Assembly: GCA_959606905.1 (NCBI GenBank) | Contig: CAUHML010000010.1 | Location: 17,513-81,512 of the forward strand | Source of the DNA: an uncultured Bacteroides sp. | GTDB taxonomy: Bacteria; Bacteroidota; Bacteroidia; Bacteroidales; Bacteroidaceae | Length of the DNA: 64,000 nt | Direction: 5' to 3' | Part shown: positions 35,244 through 46,037 of the stretch, piece by piece | Layout of the letters: every line of letters starts with the position of its first letter | Numbering within the stretch: the first letter of the stretch is position 1 | Translations under genes and position numbers: made by a program | Notes under the pieces: model-generated | Told to the model about the DNA's origin: nothing | What the model saw: the letters and a program-made list of their open reading frames with translations, nothing else | Databases searched by the model: none

Positions 35244-36023
35244 ATGAGTATGATTAATAAAGGAATCCCCTATTTCCCCACACCTGCAAATTTTTTCGAC
35301 GAAGAAATAATGGAACTGTTAGAAGCTAAATTCGGAATCTTATCCTCTTATATTGTCATGAGACTACTCTGCAAAATCTATAAAGAAGGGTATTATATTT
35401 CTTGGGGAAAAGAACAGAGTCTTATCTTCGTCCGTAAAGTAGGCGGAGGTATTAAAGAGGAAGTAATGGAGAAAATTATAGAGTTACTGCTGGAAAAGGA
35501 ATTTTTCAATAAAGATATTTATGAGAAATATGGGGTCCTGACCTCAGAGCAGATTCAGAAAGTCTGGCTGGAAGCTACTGTACGAAGAAAGATTGATTTC
35601 TCTAAATTACCTTATTTGTTGGAAGTCCGGCCAGGAAATGGTAAACAAAAAGGAGGCACGAATAAAAAAGATGCAGACATTTTTAAAGCTGACGCGGAGG
35701 TGAATCCGGAAAATGAGGACATTTCCGGACAAACTAAACCAAACCAAAATAAACTATCTTCTGAGGAGGAAGAAACAAGTAATGCTTCGTTTGAAATTCC
35801 GGGGTATGCTTACAATCAGACTACACACAACGTAACCGGACTGCTGGAAAGCCTGGAACGCCATAAAGTGACGGATCTGAAAGAAAAGCAGGCAATTATG
35901 AAGTTGTCGGATTACGGTAGGAAAGGCACGCAGATATGGAGGCTGTTCAGCAATACGACGTGGGGCAAGATCGGGGCACCGGGAAAGTATATCATTGCCG
36001 CATTGACCAACAAGCAGAAATAA
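35244..36023 (+). CDS. DUF4373 (Lin1244/Lin1753-like) protein
   Basis: This 259-residue protein has the DUF4373 N-terminal domain: GIPYFPTPANFFDEEIMEL, EAKFGILSSYIVMRLLCKIY, GYYISWGKEQ and FNKDIYEKYGVLTSEQIQ. The family resembles phage replication (DnaD/DnaT-like) proteins and is common upstream of Bacteroides capsule loci. The middle (about 135-180) is low complexity (KADAEVNPENEDISGQTK). The end (GRKGTQIWRLFSNTTWGKIG) is conserved in many homologues. Function unknown. Confidence 0.82.
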   Translation: MSMINKGIPYFPTPANFFDEEIMELLEAKFGILSSYIVMRLLCKIYKEGYYISWGKEQSLIFVRKVGGGIKEEVMEKIIELLLEKEFFNKDIYEKYGVLTSEQIQKVWLEATVRRKIDFSKLPYLLEVRPGNGKQKGGTNKKDADIFKADAEVNPENEDISGQTKPNQNKLSSEEEETSNASFEIPGYAYNQTTHNVTGLLESLERHKVTDLKEKQAIMKLSDYGRKGTQIWRLFSNTTWGKIGAPGKYIIAALTNKQK

Positions 36024-36039
36024 ACGCCGAATGATAAAA

Positions 36040-36085
36040 AAAGGTACGAAAAAATCTGTGCTATTCACAAATTCTTCGTACCTTT
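36040..36085 (+). promoter_or_regulatory. Long hairpin before pyrBI
   Basis: AAAGGTACGAA (36040-36050) and TTCGTACCTTT (36075-36085) form a perfect 11-bp stem with a 24-base loop, 43 bases before the pyrB ATG. It follows the DUF4373 stop by 16 bases. The right arm contains a TACCTTT -7-like sequence. It may be a terminator, an operator, or both. Confidence 0.5.
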
Positions 36086-36128
36086 ACGCTCCGGTAAAAC
36101 AAGTTCTATCCACATAAAAGATAACAAA

Positions 36129-37070
36129 ATGGAAAACAGAAGTTTAGTAACCATTGCCGAACATTCTAAAGAAAAAATCCTCTACATGCTCGAAATGGCG
36201 AAGCAGTTTGAAATGAACCCCAACCGCCGGTTATTGCAAGGAAAGGTAGTAGCAACCCTGTTCTTCGAACCTTCTACCCGCACCCGCCTGAGTTTTGAAA
36301 CAGCCGCCAATCGTCTAGGAGCACGTGTGATCGGATTTTCCGACCCCAAAGCTACCAGCTCGTCAAAGGGGGAAACACTAAAAGACACGATTATGATGGT
36401 GAGCAATTATGCAGATATTATCGTCATGCGTCACTATCTGGAAGGAGCTGCCCGCTATGCAAGTGAAGTCGCTCCTGTGCCCATTGTCAATGCCGGAGAC
36501 GGAGCGAACCAACATCCGTCACAGACAATGCTCGATCTATACTCTATCTACAAAACGCAAGGCACGCTGGAAAACCTGAATATTTTCCTGGTAGGTGACT
36601 TGAAATACGGGCGTACCGTGCACTCCCTGTTAATGGCAATGCGTCACTTCAACCCCATTTTCCACTTCATCGCTCCCGATGAACTGAAAATGCCGGAAGA
36701 ATACAAACTCTATTGTAAAACGCACCAGATAAAATATGTGGAACACACGGATTTCAGCGAAGAAATCATTGCAGATGCAGATATCCTGTATATGACCCGT
36801 GTGCAACGTGAACGCTTCACCGACCTAATGGAATATGAACGGGTGAAAAACGTTTATATCCTGCGCAACAAGATGTTGGAAAATACCCGCCCGAACCTGC
36901 GCATTCTGCATCCGCTACCCCGTGTCAACGAGATTGCATACGATGTGGACGATAACCCGAAGGCATATTATTTCCAACAGGCACAAAATGGTCTGTATGC
37001 CCGTGAAGCCATTCTTTGCGACGTATTAGGTATCACATTAGAGGACGTTAAAAACGATATTTTATTATGA
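36129..37070 (+). CDS. pyrB: Aspartate carbamoyltransferase catalytic chain
   Basis: PyrB joins carbamoyl phosphate and aspartate in the first committed step of pyrimidine synthesis. The 313-residue protein has the carbamoyl-phosphate motif [22 protein letters not shown], the MRHYLEGA loop and [14 protein letters not shown]. Length is standard. Its stop overlaps the pyrI start (ATGA), so the two chains are made together. Confidence 0.97.
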   Translation: MENRSLVTIAEHSKEKILYMLEMAKQFEMNPNRRLLQGKVVATLFFEPSTRTRLSFETAANRLGARVIGFSDPKATSSSKGETLKDTIMMVSNYADIIVMRHYLEGAARYASEVAPVPIVNAGDGANQHPSQTMLDLYSIYKTQGTLENLNIFLVGDLKYGRTVHSLLMAMRHFNPIFHFIAPDELKMPEEYKLYCKTHQIKYVEHTDFSEEIIADADILYMTRVQRERFTDLMEYERVKNVYILRNKMLENTRPNLRILHPLPRVNEIAYDVDDNPKAYYFQQAQNGLYAREAILCDVLGITLEDVKNDILL

Positions 37071-37528
37071 GCGAAAATAAACAAGCATTGCAAGTAGCCG
37101 CCCTGAAAAACGGGACAGTGATTGACCATATCCCTTCTGAAAAGCTCTTTACCGTAGTGCAACTGCTCGGCGTGGAGCAAATGACAAGCAATATCACTAT
37201 CGGTTTCAACCTCGACAGCAAGAAGCTGGGAAAGAAGGGGATTATCAAGATCGCGGACAAGTTTTTCTGCGATGAAGAAATCAACCGTATTTCGGTTGTG
37301 GCTCCGAATGTGAAACTGAACATTATCCGCGACTACGAGGTAGTGGAAAAGAAAGAAGTAAGAATGCCGGATGAACTTCGCGGAATCGTGAAATGCGCGA
37401 ACCCGAAATGTATCACGAACAATGAGCCAATGGCTACGTTATTCCATGTGACGGACAAGGATAATTGCATCGTAAAATGCCATTATTGCGAGAAGGAACA
37501 GAAACGTGAGGAAATCACCATTCTTTAA
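37067..37528 (+). CDS. pyrI: Aspartate carbamoyltransferase regulatory chain
   Basis: PyrI binds nucleotides and holds PyrB trimers in the holoenzyme. The 153-residue protein has the N-terminal allosteric domain ([21 protein letters not shown]) and the C-terminal zinc site with four cysteines in [13 protein letters not shown] and [10 protein letters not shown]. It is translationally coupled to pyrB by a 4-base overlap. Feedback by CTP and activation by ATP are known for the family. Confidence 0.96.
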   Translation: MSENKQALQVAALKNGTVIDHIPSEKLFTVVQLLGVEQMTSNITIGFNLDSKKLGKKGIIKIADKFFCDEEINRISVVAPNVKLNIIRDYEVVEKKEVRMPDELRGIVKCANPKCITNNEPMATLFHVTDKDNCIVKCHYCEKEQKREEITIL

Positions 37529-37550
37529 TTTTCATTTTTCCAATAAAGAA

Positions 37551-38120
37551 GTGAAACAGGACTGGAAACCAGGAACGATGATTTATCCGCTGCCGGCTGT
37601 GCTGGTCAGTTGCGGAAAAGAAGAAAGTGAATATAATATTATCACTGTAGCATGGACGGGTACGATTTGCACAAACCCGCCCATGTGCTATATATCCGTA
37701 CGCCCGGAACGACATTCTTATGAGATTATCAAGCGGAATATGGAGTTTGTCATTAATCTGACGACAAAAGACATGGCTTTCGCCACCGACTGGTGCGGAG
37801 TTCGTTCAGGACGCGATTATCATAAGTTTGACGAGATGAAGCTAACCCCGGGGCAGTGCACCGTAGTCAGTGCGCCTTTGATTGAGGAATCTCCCCTCTG
37901 CATCGAATGCCGCGTAAAAGAGATCGTATCTCTCGGTTCGCATGATATGTTTATAGCAGATGTAGTAAATGTACGTGCCGACGACCGGAATCTGAATCCT
38001 GAGACTGGGAAGCTCGAACTGGCGGAAGCTAATCCTCTGGTATATGTTCATGGAGGATACTATGGTCTGGGAGAAAAAATCGGAAAATTCGGTTGGAGTG
38101 TTGAAAAGAAAAAATCATAA
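37551..38120 (+). CDS. Flavin reductase family protein
   Basis: This FMN-binding split-barrel protein resembles flavin reductases and DIM6/NTAB-type proteins. Read from GTG 37551 it has 189 residues (VKQDWKPGTMIYPLPAVLV), the usual length; GTG 37506 would overlap pyrI by 23 bases. Motifs are YNIITVAWTGTICTNPPM, RPERHSYEI, FVINLTTKDMA and SPLCIECRVKEIV. The flavin and physiological partner are unknown. It is co-directional with pyrBI, perhaps in one transcript. Confidence 0.87.
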   Translation: MKQDWKPGTMIYPLPAVLVSCGKEESEYNIITVAWTGTICTNPPMCYISVRPERHSYEIIKRNMEFVINLTTKDMAFATDWCGVRSGRDYHKFDEMKLTPGQCTVVSAPLIEESPLCIECRVKEIVSLGSHDMFIADVVNVRADDRNLNPETGKLELAEANPLVYVHGGYYGLGEKIGKFGWSVEKKKS

Positions 38121-38140
38121 AGACAAAGGATTGTATAACC

Positions 38141-38881
38141 ATGAATATGCTGCGTAAAATACTATTTTTCGGTTTGATGACGGTAGCCGGTACGGTTTTC
38201 GGACAGAATCGGAATACCGCAGACAAGGTGGACCGTCCCAATACGAAGAAAATAAACTTCGGTGTCAGGGCAGGGTTCAATTCCTCCATGTTTATGGTTT
38301 CCGAGTTGAAAATCAAAGATGTGACTATCGACGAGGTGCAGAATAATTATAAAATCGGCTATTTCGGTGCTCTCTTCATGCGTATCAATATGAAGAAACA
38401 TTATATCCAACCGGAAGTGTCATACAATGTAACCAAATGCGAGATTACATTCGATAAACTGGGTTCTCAACATCCGGCTATCGAGCCGGATTATGCTTCG
38501 GTTCAATCTGTATTGCACAGTATTGACTTTCCTGTTCTGTATGGCTATAACGTAGTGAAGAAAGGTCCTTACGGAATGTCTATCTTTGCCGGTCCCAAGC
38601 TCCGTTATTTATGGGGAAAGAAGAACGAAATAACTTTCAGCAATTTCGACCAGAAAGGTATCCATGAGAAACTCTATCCGTTTAATATAAGTGCAGTGAT
38701 TGGCGTGGGAGTCAATATTTCCCGTATTTTCTTTGATTTCCGCTACGAGCAGGGAATTGGAAATATCTCCAAGTCTATTACCTATGACAATATCAACTCG
38801 GACGGCAGCACAGGAATCAGCCGGATTATATTCGACCGCCGCGACAGCGCCTTGAGTTTTTCGCTCGGTTTTATCTTCTGA
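38141..38881 (+). CDS. PorT-type outer-membrane beta-barrel protein
   Basis: This 246-residue exported protein starts with a signal peptide (about 1-21, MLRKILFFGLMTVAGTVFG). The rest has alternating hydrophobic strands, including KINFGVRAGFNSSMFMV, YIQPEVSYN, GMSIFAGPKLRYLWG and the final SLSFSLGFIF ending in an aromatic residue, all typical of small outer-membrane barrels. It lies 20 bases after the flavin reductase gene. Function unknown. Confidence 0.8.
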   Translation: MNMLRKILFFGLMTVAGTVFGQNRNTADKVDRPNTKKINFGVRAGFNSSMFMVSELKIKDVTIDEVQNNYKIGYFGALFMRINMKKHYIQPEVSYNVTKCEITFDKLGSQHPAIEPDYASVQSVLHSIDFPVLYGYNVVKKGPYGMSIFAGPKLRYLWGKKNEITFSNFDQKGIHEKLYPFNISAVIGVGVNISRIFFDFRYEQGIGNISKSITYDNINSDGSTGISRIIFDRRDSALSFSLGFIF

Positions 38882-39012
38882 CCATTTTCTACTAAATTCC
38901 ATTTTTGACTAACATTTTTCTTGTACTTCCTTCTTTCTTTATTTATTTTCATTAACTTTGTACGCTTAAAATAAGGTATCTCGAATTAGAAATTTAATCT
39001 TATTATAAAAGA

Positions 39013-40293
39013 ATGAAAAGAGACGACTTAATTTTCGACATCATCGAAAAAGAGCACCAACGTCAGCTGAAAGGTATCGAGCTGATTGCATCTGAAAACT
39101 TTGTGAGTGACCAGGTAATGCAGGCAATGGGTTCTTGCCTGACTAACAAGTATGCAGAAGGTTATCCGGGCAAACGCTATTACGGAGGTTGTGAAGTTGT
39201 AGACCAGAGCGAACAAATCGCTATCGACCGCCTGAAAGAAATCTTCGGAGCCGAATGGGCAAACGTACAGCCGCATTCCGGAGCACAGGCTAACGCAGCC
39301 GTTTTTCTGGCTGTCCTGAATCCGGGCGACAAATTCATGGGATTGAATCTTGCACATGGCGGGCACCTTTCTCATGGTTCATTAGTAAATACTTCCGGTA
39401 TTATCTATACTCCCTGCGAATATAATCTGAATAAGGAAACAGGACGCGTTGACTACGACCAAATGGAAGAAGTCGCTCTACGCGAAAAACCGAAAATGAT
39501 CATTGGCGGCGGTTCCGCTTACTCTCGTGAATGGGACTACAAGCGTATGCGTGAAATCGCAGACAAAGTAGGTGCTATCCTGATGATCGACATGGCTCAT
39601 CCTGCCGGTCTGATTGCTGCCGGAGTACTGGAAAACCCGGTTAAATATGCACATATCGTCACTTCTACTACACATAAAACACTTCGCGGGCCTCGTGGTG
39701 GTGTCATCATGATGGGCAAAGATTTCCCTAATCCTTGGGGAAAGAAAACTCCGAAGGGTGAAATCAAAATGATGTCTCAACTGCTGGATTCAGCTGTTTT
39801 CCCAGGTATCCAAGGCGGACCGCTGGAACACGTGATTGCTGCCAAAGCTGTGGCTTTCGGCGAAATCCTGCAACCTGAATTCAAGGAATATGCAAAACAA
39901 GTACAAAAGAATGCTGCCGTACTTGCACAGGCATTGATTGACCGTGGTTTTACGATCGTTTCCGGTGGCACTGATAATCACTCTATGCTGGTTGACTTGC
40001 GTAGCAAATACCCTGATTTGACAGGTAAAGTGGCAGAGAAAGCATTGGTTTCTGCTGATATTACCGTTAATAAGAATATGGTTCCGTTCGACAGCCGTTC
40101 GGCTTTCCAGACTTCCGGTATTCGTCTGGGGACTCCAGCTATTACAACTCGTGGTGCTAAGGAAGATCTGATGCTTGAAATCGCAGAAATGATTGAGACT
40201 GTGTTATCCAACGTAGACAATGAAGAGGTTATCGCACAAGTTCGTGCACGTGTCAATGAGACAATGAAGAAATATCCTCTTTTTGCTTATTAA
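39013..40293 (+). CDS. glyA: Serine hydroxymethyltransferase
   Basis: GlyA interconverts serine and glycine with tetrahydrofolate, giving the main one-carbon supply. The 426-residue PLP enzyme has [19 protein letters not shown], the [15 protein letters not shown] motif, [14 protein letters not shown] and the PLP lysine in [24 protein letters not shown] -7 box lies at 38953-38960 without a clear -33 box. A strong terminator follows. It faces the fhs gene, which uses the same folate pool. Confidence 0.97.
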   Translation: MKRDDLIFDIIEKEHQRQLKGIELIASENFVSDQVMQAMGSCLTNKYAEGYPGKRYYGGCEVVDQSEQIAIDRLKEIFGAEWANVQPHSGAQANAAVFLAVLNPGDKFMGLNLAHGGHLSHGSLVNTSGIIYTPCEYNLNKETGRVDYDQMEEVALREKPKMIIGGGSAYSREWDYKRMREIADKVGAILMIDMAHPAGLIAAGVLENPVKYAHIVTSTTHKTLRGPRGGVIMMGKDFPNPWGKKTPKGEIKMMSQLLDSAVFPGIQGGPLEHVIAAKAVAFGEILQPEFKEYAKQVQKNAAVLAQALIDRGFTIVSGGTDNHSMLVDLRSKYPDLTGKVAEKALVSADITVNKNMVPFDSRSAFQTSGIRLGTPAITTRGAKEDLMLEIAEMIETVLSNVDNEEVIAQVRARVNETMKKYPLFAY

Positions 40294-40348
40294 GAGGCAT
40301 ACTTTATTTTAGGTCTGATATTCGGATTATCGGATACTGTAACTTATC

Positions 40349-40385
40349 AGGTCTGTTCTTTTCAAAAAGGACAGACCTCTTTTTG
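40349..40385 (+). terminator. glyA terminator
   Basis: AGGTCTGT pairs with ACAGACCT, extended by TCTTTT with AAAAGGA, and is followed by CTTTTTG. It lies 56 bases after the glyA stop. Confidence 0.85.
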
Positions 40386-40542
40386 TATTTATTAACTTTT
40401 CTATCCGAACTATCTGTCAGGAATTTCGTTTTTCCTATTACAAAAAAAAGATATGGAATATCTCTTCAACAAAAAACGAATTCAATCGTACGGTACGCCG
40501 GAAGAGATATAAAAAGGTGTACCGGACTCTATATACAAGCAT

Positions 40543-40580
40543 CCCCGTCTTTCCCTATTGGTTTATAAGGAAAGACGGGG
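40543..40580. terminator. Bidirectional hairpin between glyA and fhs
   Basis: CCCCGTCTTTCC (40543-40554) pairs perfectly with GGAAAGACGGGG (40569-40580) around a 14-base loop. It lies 43 bases after the fhs stop and has no strong U-run on either side. The rest of the 40294-40622 gap holds no gene. Confidence 0.6.
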
Positions 40581-40622
40581 ATTTACTCATTGAAGCAGGG
40601 ATTCCTGCGGTCCGATTGTTTT

Positions 40623-42290
40623 TTAGCTCAAACCTTCTATTTCTCCATCCACAATATCAATGTGCAACGCCTGCGGTTCTTTAGGAAGTCCCGGCATGCG
40701 GAGAATTTCTCCGGCTATCGCAACAATCATTTCAGCTCCGTTATTAATGACTATATCTTTGATATGGAACTCGAAATTATTCACTGCACCATAAATCTTA
40801 GGATCGGCAGAGAATGAATATTGTGTTTTTGCAATACAGACCGGATAATGGGTAATTCCCATTTTCTCAATCAGTTTGATGCGGTTACGGGCAATGCTGC
40901 TGTATGTGATAACGCTTGCTCCATAAATATTGGTAGCTACCTTTTCAATCTTCTGCTGTATGCTGTCTTCTTCTTTGTAAGTATAACGCAGAGAACCGGA
41001 CGGATTATTTTCGATAGTATCTACCACCAGGCGAGCCATATCTACTGCGCCCTCTCCTCCTTCAGTGAATGCATTGTTGATAGCGAAACCTACGCCTAAC
41101 TGCTCGCAATGCTCGCGCAACAGTTCCATTTCTTCATCTGTATCTGTAGCAAACTTATTGAAAGCTACAATCACTGTTTGACCGAAAGAACGAAGATTAC
41201 GGACATGCTTGTCCAGATTGCGCAATCCTTCTTTCAATCCTTCCATATTCGGTTCTTTAATGCGGTCGAGACTGACACCACCATGCATTTTCAGTCCCTG
41301 TGCCGTAGCCACGATTACAGTCAGACGTGGTTGGAGTCCGCTCTTACGGCATTTGATATTGTAGAACTTCTCCGCACCGAGGTCGGCACCGAATCCGGCT
41401 TCCGTAATCACATAATCGCCGAATGACATAGCCAGCTTGGTTGCCAGAATAGAGTTACATCCGTGAGCTATATTAGCGAACGGGCCGCCATGTACGAAAG
41501 CAGCAGTTCCTTCGGTCGTCTGCACTAAGTTGGGATGAATGGCGTCTTTCAACAGTACGGTGATAGCTCCCGCCACTCCCAAATCTTTGACTGTAAAAGG
41601 TTTATCATCGTATGTAAAGCCTAACAGGATATTTTCGATACGGCGGCGCAAGTCATCCACATCTTTAGAAAGACAAAGGATAGCCATAATCTCCGACGCC
41701 GGAGTAATATCAAAACCGGATTCTTGAGTGATACCGTTTGATTTTGGCCCCAGACCTACGACAATACTACGCAAAGAACGGTCGTTCACATCGAGCACCC
41801 GGCGCCATAGGATTTCCTTCAGTCCGAAACCTTTCGCCTGATTCTGATAAAGATAATTATCAAGCAAAGCGGAAATCATGTTATGCGCAGAAGTGATAGC
41901 ATGAAAGTCTCCGGTGAAATGAAGATTAATCTTTTCCATGGGGAGCACTTGGGCATATCCTCCTCCGGCCGCACCGCCTTTCATACCGAAACAGGGTCCG
42001 AGAGAGGGTTCACGTAAAGCAACGATAGCTTTCTTTCCAATTTTATTGAGTCCCAAAGCGAGACCGATAGATACAGTGGTTTTGCCGATACCCGCTTTTG
42101 TTGCTGTAATGGCAGTTACCAGGATGAGGTTACTTTTCTTCACCTTCTCCTCATCAATCAGTTGTTCGGGAATCTTTGCGATGTAGCGACCATAATTTTC
42201 TACTTCTTCACGAGGGATTCCGATACTTTCGGCAACTTGCTTTATCTTCTTCAATTCAATGCTGCGAGCAATTTCTATGTCTGATTTCAT
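40623..42290 (-). CDS. fhs: Formate--tetrahydrofolate ligase
   Basis: Fhs activates formate to 10-formyl-tetrahydrofolate with ATP. The 555-residue protein has the family P-loop [56 protein letters not shown] and [19 protein letters not shown]. Length fits the family (about 555). It is a single gene with its own promoter at 42322-42352 and stands convergent with glyA. Confidence 0.97.
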   Translation of the reverse strand: MKSDIEIARSIELKKIKQVAESIGIPREEVENYGRYIAKIPEQLIDEEKVKKSNLILVTAITATKAGIGKTTVSIGLALGLNKIGKKAIVALREPSLGPCFGMKGGAAGGGYAQVLPMEKINLHFTGDFHAITSAHNMISALLDNYLYQNQAKGFGLKEILWRRVLDVNDRSLRSIVVGLGPKSNGITQESGFDITPASEIMAILCLSKDVDDLRRRIENILLGFTYDDKPFTVKDLGVAGAITVLLKDAIHPNLVQTTEGTAAFVHGGPFANIAHGCNSILATKLAMSFGDYVITEAGFGADLGAEKFYNIKCRKSGLQPRLTVIVATAQGLKMHGGVSLDRIKEPNMEGLKEGLRNLDKHVRNLRSFGQTVIVAFNKFATDTDEEMELLREHCEQLGVGFAINNAFTEGGEGAVDMARLVVDTIENNPSGSLRYTYKEEDSIQQKIEKVATNIYGASVITYSSIARNRIKLIEKMGITHYPVCIAKTQYSFSADPKIYGAVNNFEFHIKDIVINNGAEMIVAIAGEILRMPGLPKEPQALHIDIVDGEIEGLS

Positions 42291-42321
42291 ACAGGATATG
42301 ATTAGTTTTATTTTGAAAGTG

Positions 42322-42352
42322 CAAAAGTAACAAATCTACGTGAAGCAACAAA
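42322..42352 (-). promoter_or_regulatory. fhs promoter
   Basis: Read leftwards, TTTG (42352-42349), a 19-base spacer and TACTTTTG (42329-42322) match the Bacteroides consensus. The start would lie near 42315, 25 bases before the fhs ATG at 42290. Confidence 0.75.
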
Positions 42353-42407
42353 CTCTTTGCGTACAATAACTGTTGTTATTGGCATAACCTAAAACAACAA
42401 CTTAATT

Positions 42408-44102
42408 ATGGAATGGATTATCAATCAACTAAGGGTACACCCTGAACTTGCTATCTTCCTCACACTTTTCGCGGGATTCTGGCTGGGAAGACTGAAAATA
42501 GGGAAATTCTCTTTAGGTACAGTGACCAGCGTCCTTCTGGTAGGAGTATTGGTAGGACAATTGAACATTACAGTAGACGGTCCGTTAAAAGCCGTATTTT
42601 TTCTACTCTTTTTGTTTGCCGTTGGCTACAAGGTAGGTCCGCAATTCTTTCGCGGACTGAAAAAAGACGGACTGCCACAGGTGGGGTTCGCCGTATTGAT
42701 GTGTATCGTCAGTCTGGTAGCACCATGGATACTTGCCAAGATTATGGGATATCATATCGGAGAGGCTGTCGGATTGCTGGCAGGCTCACAAACGATATCT
42801 GCCGTTATCGGCGTGGCAAGCGATACGATCAACCAGTTGGGCATCAGCGAAGCACAGAAGGCAACATATATTAATGCCATTCCTGTGTCTTATGCCGTCA
42901 CTTATATTTTCGGTACAGCTGGTTCTGCCTGGATTCTGGCTTCTCTCGGTCCGAAGCTTCTCGGCGGATTGGATAAAGTAAAAGCTGATTGTAAAGAACT
43001 GGAATCTAAAATGGGGACTTCAGAAATGGATGAACCCGGATTCTCCCCTGCCCTTCGTCCGGTAGTGTTCCGTGCGTACAAGATCACAAATAAATGGTTT
43101 GGCAAAGGAAAAAAGGTGAGTGAACTGGAAAAGTATCTATCCGAACAGGAGAAACTGTTATTTGTAGAACGAGTCCGACAACGGGGAGTTGTAAAAGAGG
43201 TCAAACCGGATATGCTTCTTCAGCCGGAGGATGAAATCGTACTAAGCGGACGACGCGAATTTGTGATTGGCGAAGAAGACTGGATCGGCCCGGAAGTGAT
43301 CGATGCGCAACTACTGGACTTTCCGGCGGAAACTCTGCCGGTTATGGTGACACACCGGACTTTCGCAGGCGAAAAGGTATCGACAATCCGGGCACAGAAA
43401 TTTATGCACGGGGTTAGTATCCGTAGTATCAAACGTGCGGGTATCAATGTCCCGGTACTTGCCCGGACAGTGGTGGACGCCGGTGATATTCTGGAACTTA
43501 CCGGAATGAAACATGAGGTGGAAACTGCCGCTAAACAAATGGGATATGTTGATCGGCCGACGAATCAGACAGATATGATTTTTGTCGGACTCGGTATTCT
43601 GGTCGGTGGCCTTGTCGGTGCGTTGACTATGCATCTGGGAGGTGTCCCTATCAGTCTTTCCACCAGTGGAGGTGCATTGATTGCAGGACTGATATTCGGT
43701 TGGCTGCGCAGTAAACATCCTACTTTCGGAGGTATTCCCGAACCTTCACTCTGGGTATTGAATAATGTAGGATTGAACATGTTTATTGCAGTAGTCGGCA
43801 TTGCCGCAGGTCCCAGTTTTGTAGCCGGATTTAAGGAGGTCGGTTTCAGCTTGTTCATTATCGGGGCATTGGCTACGGCCATTCCTCTTCTCAGCGGGTT
43901 ACTAATGGGCAAATATCTGTTCAAATTCCACCCTGCACTGACATTAGGATGTACGGCGGGAGCACGTACTACCACTGCTGCATTGGGAGCTGTTCAGGAT
44001 GCGGTGGAGAGTGAGACCCCGGCTTTAGGATATACCGTAACGTATGCTGTCGGCAACACACTGCTGATTATCTGGGGAGTATTTATCGTATTGCTGATGT
44101 AA
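42408..44102 (+). CDS. aspT: Aspartate:alanine antiporter (AspT family)
   Basis: This 564-residue inner-membrane transporter belongs to the AspT/AAE family: about ten membrane segments in two halves, split by cytoplasmic TrkA-C domains (about 205-385, with [17 protein letters not shown] and [16 protein letters not shown]). Motifs [16 protein letters not shown] and [17 protein letters not shown] repeat between the halves. It swaps aspartate for alanine. Next to the aspartate 4-decarboxylase it completes a proton-consuming cycle that can generate proton-motive force. Confidence 0.9.
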   Translation: MEWIINQLRVHPELAIFLTLFAGFWLGRLKIGKFSLGTVTSVLLVGVLVGQLNITVDGPLKAVFFLLFLFAVGYKVGPQFFRGLKKDGLPQVGFAVLMCIVSLVAPWILAKIMGYHIGEAVGLLAGSQTISAVIGVASDTINQLGISEAQKATYINAIPVSYAVTYIFGTAGSAWILASLGPKLLGGLDKVKADCKELESKMGTSEMDEPGFSPALRPVVFRAYKITNKWFGKGKKVSELEKYLSEQEKLLFVERVRQRGVVKEVKPDMLLQPEDEIVLSGRREFVIGEEDWIGPEVIDAQLLDFPAETLPVMVTHRTFAGEKVSTIRAQKFMHGVSIRSIKRAGINVPVLARTVVDAGDILELTGMKHEVETAAKQMGYVDRPTNQTDMIFVGLGILVGGLVGALTMHLGGVPISLSTSGGALIAGLIFGWLRSKHPTFGGIPEPSLWVLNNVGLNMFIAVVGIAAGPSFVAGFKEVGFSLFIIGALATAIPLLSGLLMGKYLFKFHPALTLGCTAGARTTTAALGAVQDAVESETPALGYTVTYAVGNTLLIIWGVFIVLLM

Positions 44103-44160
44103 ACGTGAAACCAATACTTTTGACAACTTATTTACTATTCTAACTAATATAGATTTCATT

Positions 44161-45804
44161 ATGGAAAAAAAAGACAATAGCCCGGCTATTACTAAAAGTT
44201 ATGCCAGGAAAATGGAAACGATCAGTCCGTTCGAACTGAAAAACAAGCTTATTGACATGGCGGATGAGAGTGTCAAGAAGATAGCACATACCATGCTGAA
44301 TGCAGGACGGGGTAATCCGAACTGGATTGCTACCGAACCACGTGAAGCTTTTTTCCTGTTGGGACAATTCGGACTTTGTGAATGTCGCCGGGCGTTTTCA
44401 CTGGAAGAAGGAATCGCCGGTATCCCTCAAAAGGCAGGGATCGCTGCCCGTTTTGAGGCGTTCCTGAAAGATAATGAGAAGGCTCCCGGTGCCAATCTGC
44501 TGAAAGAGGGTTACAACTATATGCTAATGGAGCATGCTGCCGACCCGGACACACTGGTACATGAATGGGCGGAATCCGTCATCGGTGACCAGTATCCTGT
44601 GCCCGACCGTATTCTGTATTTTACGGAACAGATCGTACAGGATTATCTGGCACAAGAGATGTGTGACCGACGTCCGCCGAAAGGGACATTCGACTTGTTC
44701 GCCACCGAAGGAGGCACAGCCGCCATGTGTTATCTGTTCGATTCGCTGGAAGAGAATTTCCTGTTGAACCAGGGAGATTCTATTGCACTGATGATTCCGG
44801 TTTTCACTCCTTATATAGAGATCCCGCAGCTACGACGTTATCAATTTAACGTGACTGAAATATCCGCCGATCAGATGACAGCCGACGGATTACATACATG
44901 GCAATATAAGGATGAAGACATTGACAAACTGAAAAATCCGCAGATTAAAGCGCTCTTCATTACGAATCCGAGCAATCCGCCCAGTTATGCGCTTAGCCCG
45001 GAGACTGCCGCACGGATTGTCAATATCGTAAAAAATGATAATCCGAACCTGATGATTATTACGGACGATGTGTATGGAACATTTATACCTCATTTCCGGT
45101 CATTAATGGCGGAATTGCCTCACAATACTCTTTGCGTTTATTCTTTCTCCAAATATTTCGGTGCAACAGGCTGGAGAAATGCCGTAATCGCGCTACACGA
45201 AGACAACATCTACGACAAAATGATTGCCCGCCTGTCGGAGGAGCAAAAAGCAATCTTGAACAAACGTTACTCCAGTATCGATTTGCATCCGGAAAAGCTG
45301 AAGTTTATTGACCGCATGGTGGCAGACAGCCGCCAGATCGCATTGAATCATACCGCAGGTCTTTCTCTGCCACAGCAGATGCAGATGAGCCTGTTCTCGC
45401 TTTTTGCTATTCTGGATAAGGAAAACCGTTACAAAACCAGAATGCAGGAAATCATTCACCGCCGCCTTCATGCATTATGGGACAATACGGGTTTCACACT
45501 GGTAGAAGACCCTCTACGTGCCGGATATTACTCGGAAATTGATATGCTGGTATGGGCGAAAAAATTCTATGGGGATGATTTTGTTGCTTATCTGCAAAAG
45601 ACATATAATCCGTTGGATGTGGTCTTTCGCCTGGCAAATGAGACTTCGCTCGTATTGCTGAACGGTGGTGGCTTTGCCGGACCGAAATGGAGTGTCCGTG
45701 TATCACTTGCCAACTTGAACGAAGCTGATTATGTAAAAATCGGGCAGAGTATCAAGCGTGTACTGGAAGAGTATGCTAATGTATGGAAGGCTTCCATACG
45801 CTAA
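44161..45804 (+). CDS. aspD: Aspartate 4-decarboxylase
   Basis: AspD converts aspartate to alanine and CO2 with PLP. The 547-residue protein is much longer than ordinary aspartate aminotransferases, as expected for this fold type I enzyme. It has the PLP Lys in VYSFSKYFGATGWRNAV, TNPSNPPSYALS and IITDDVYGTF. It follows aspT by 58 bases, and a hairpin terminator follows 7 bases after its stop, so the pair forms one operon. Confidence 0.93.
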   Translation: MEKKDNSPAITKSYARKMETISPFELKNKLIDMADESVKKIAHTMLNAGRGNPNWIATEPREAFFLLGQFGLCECRRAFSLEEGIAGIPQKAGIAARFEAFLKDNEKAPGANLLKEGYNYMLMEHAADPDTLVHEWAESVIGDQYPVPDRILYFTEQIVQDYLAQEMCDRRPPKGTFDLFATEGGTAAMCYLFDSLEENFLLNQGDSIALMIPVFTPYIEIPQLRRYQFNVTEISADQMTADGLHTWQYKDEDIDKLKNPQIKALFITNPSNPPSYALSPETAARIVNIVKNDNPNLMIITDDVYGTFIPHFRSLMAELPHNTLCVYSFSKYFGATGWRNAVIALHEDNIYDKMIARLSEEQKAILNKRYSSIDLHPEKLKFIDRMVADSRQIALNHTAGLSLPQQMQMSLFSLFAILDKENRYKTRMQEIIHRRLHALWDNTGFTLVEDPLRAGYYSEIDMLVWAKKFYGDDFVAYLQKTYNPLDVVFRLANETSLVLLNGGGFAGPKWSVRVSLANLNEADYVKIGQSIKRVLEEYANVWKASIR

Positions 45805-45810
45805 AAGGTA

Positions 45811-45848
45811 TTTCCTCCCTCGTTCCTTTTTATGAATGAGGGAGGAAA
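45811..45848 (+). terminator. aspT-aspD operon terminator
   Basis: TTTCCTCCCTC (45811-45821) pairs with GAGGGAGGAAA (45838-45848) in an 11-bp stem, with a further TTC/GAA pair in the loop. It follows the aspD stop by 7 bases. There is no strong U-run. Confidence 0.7.
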
Positions 45849-46037
45849 GATACGAACTTTGCTCAATGTCATGTCTTTTGTTACTTGAAACGGGAAGTAT
45901 CCACGTTAATTGCTACTTAAACGTATGTACAAATGTTGTCATCCTATTTTTAAAGAGTTTTTCTCTAAGAAAATATAACAGAAACAAATAGTCAGGATGA
46001 AAATTTCTATCTTTGTCATAAATCAACCTTTACGAAG

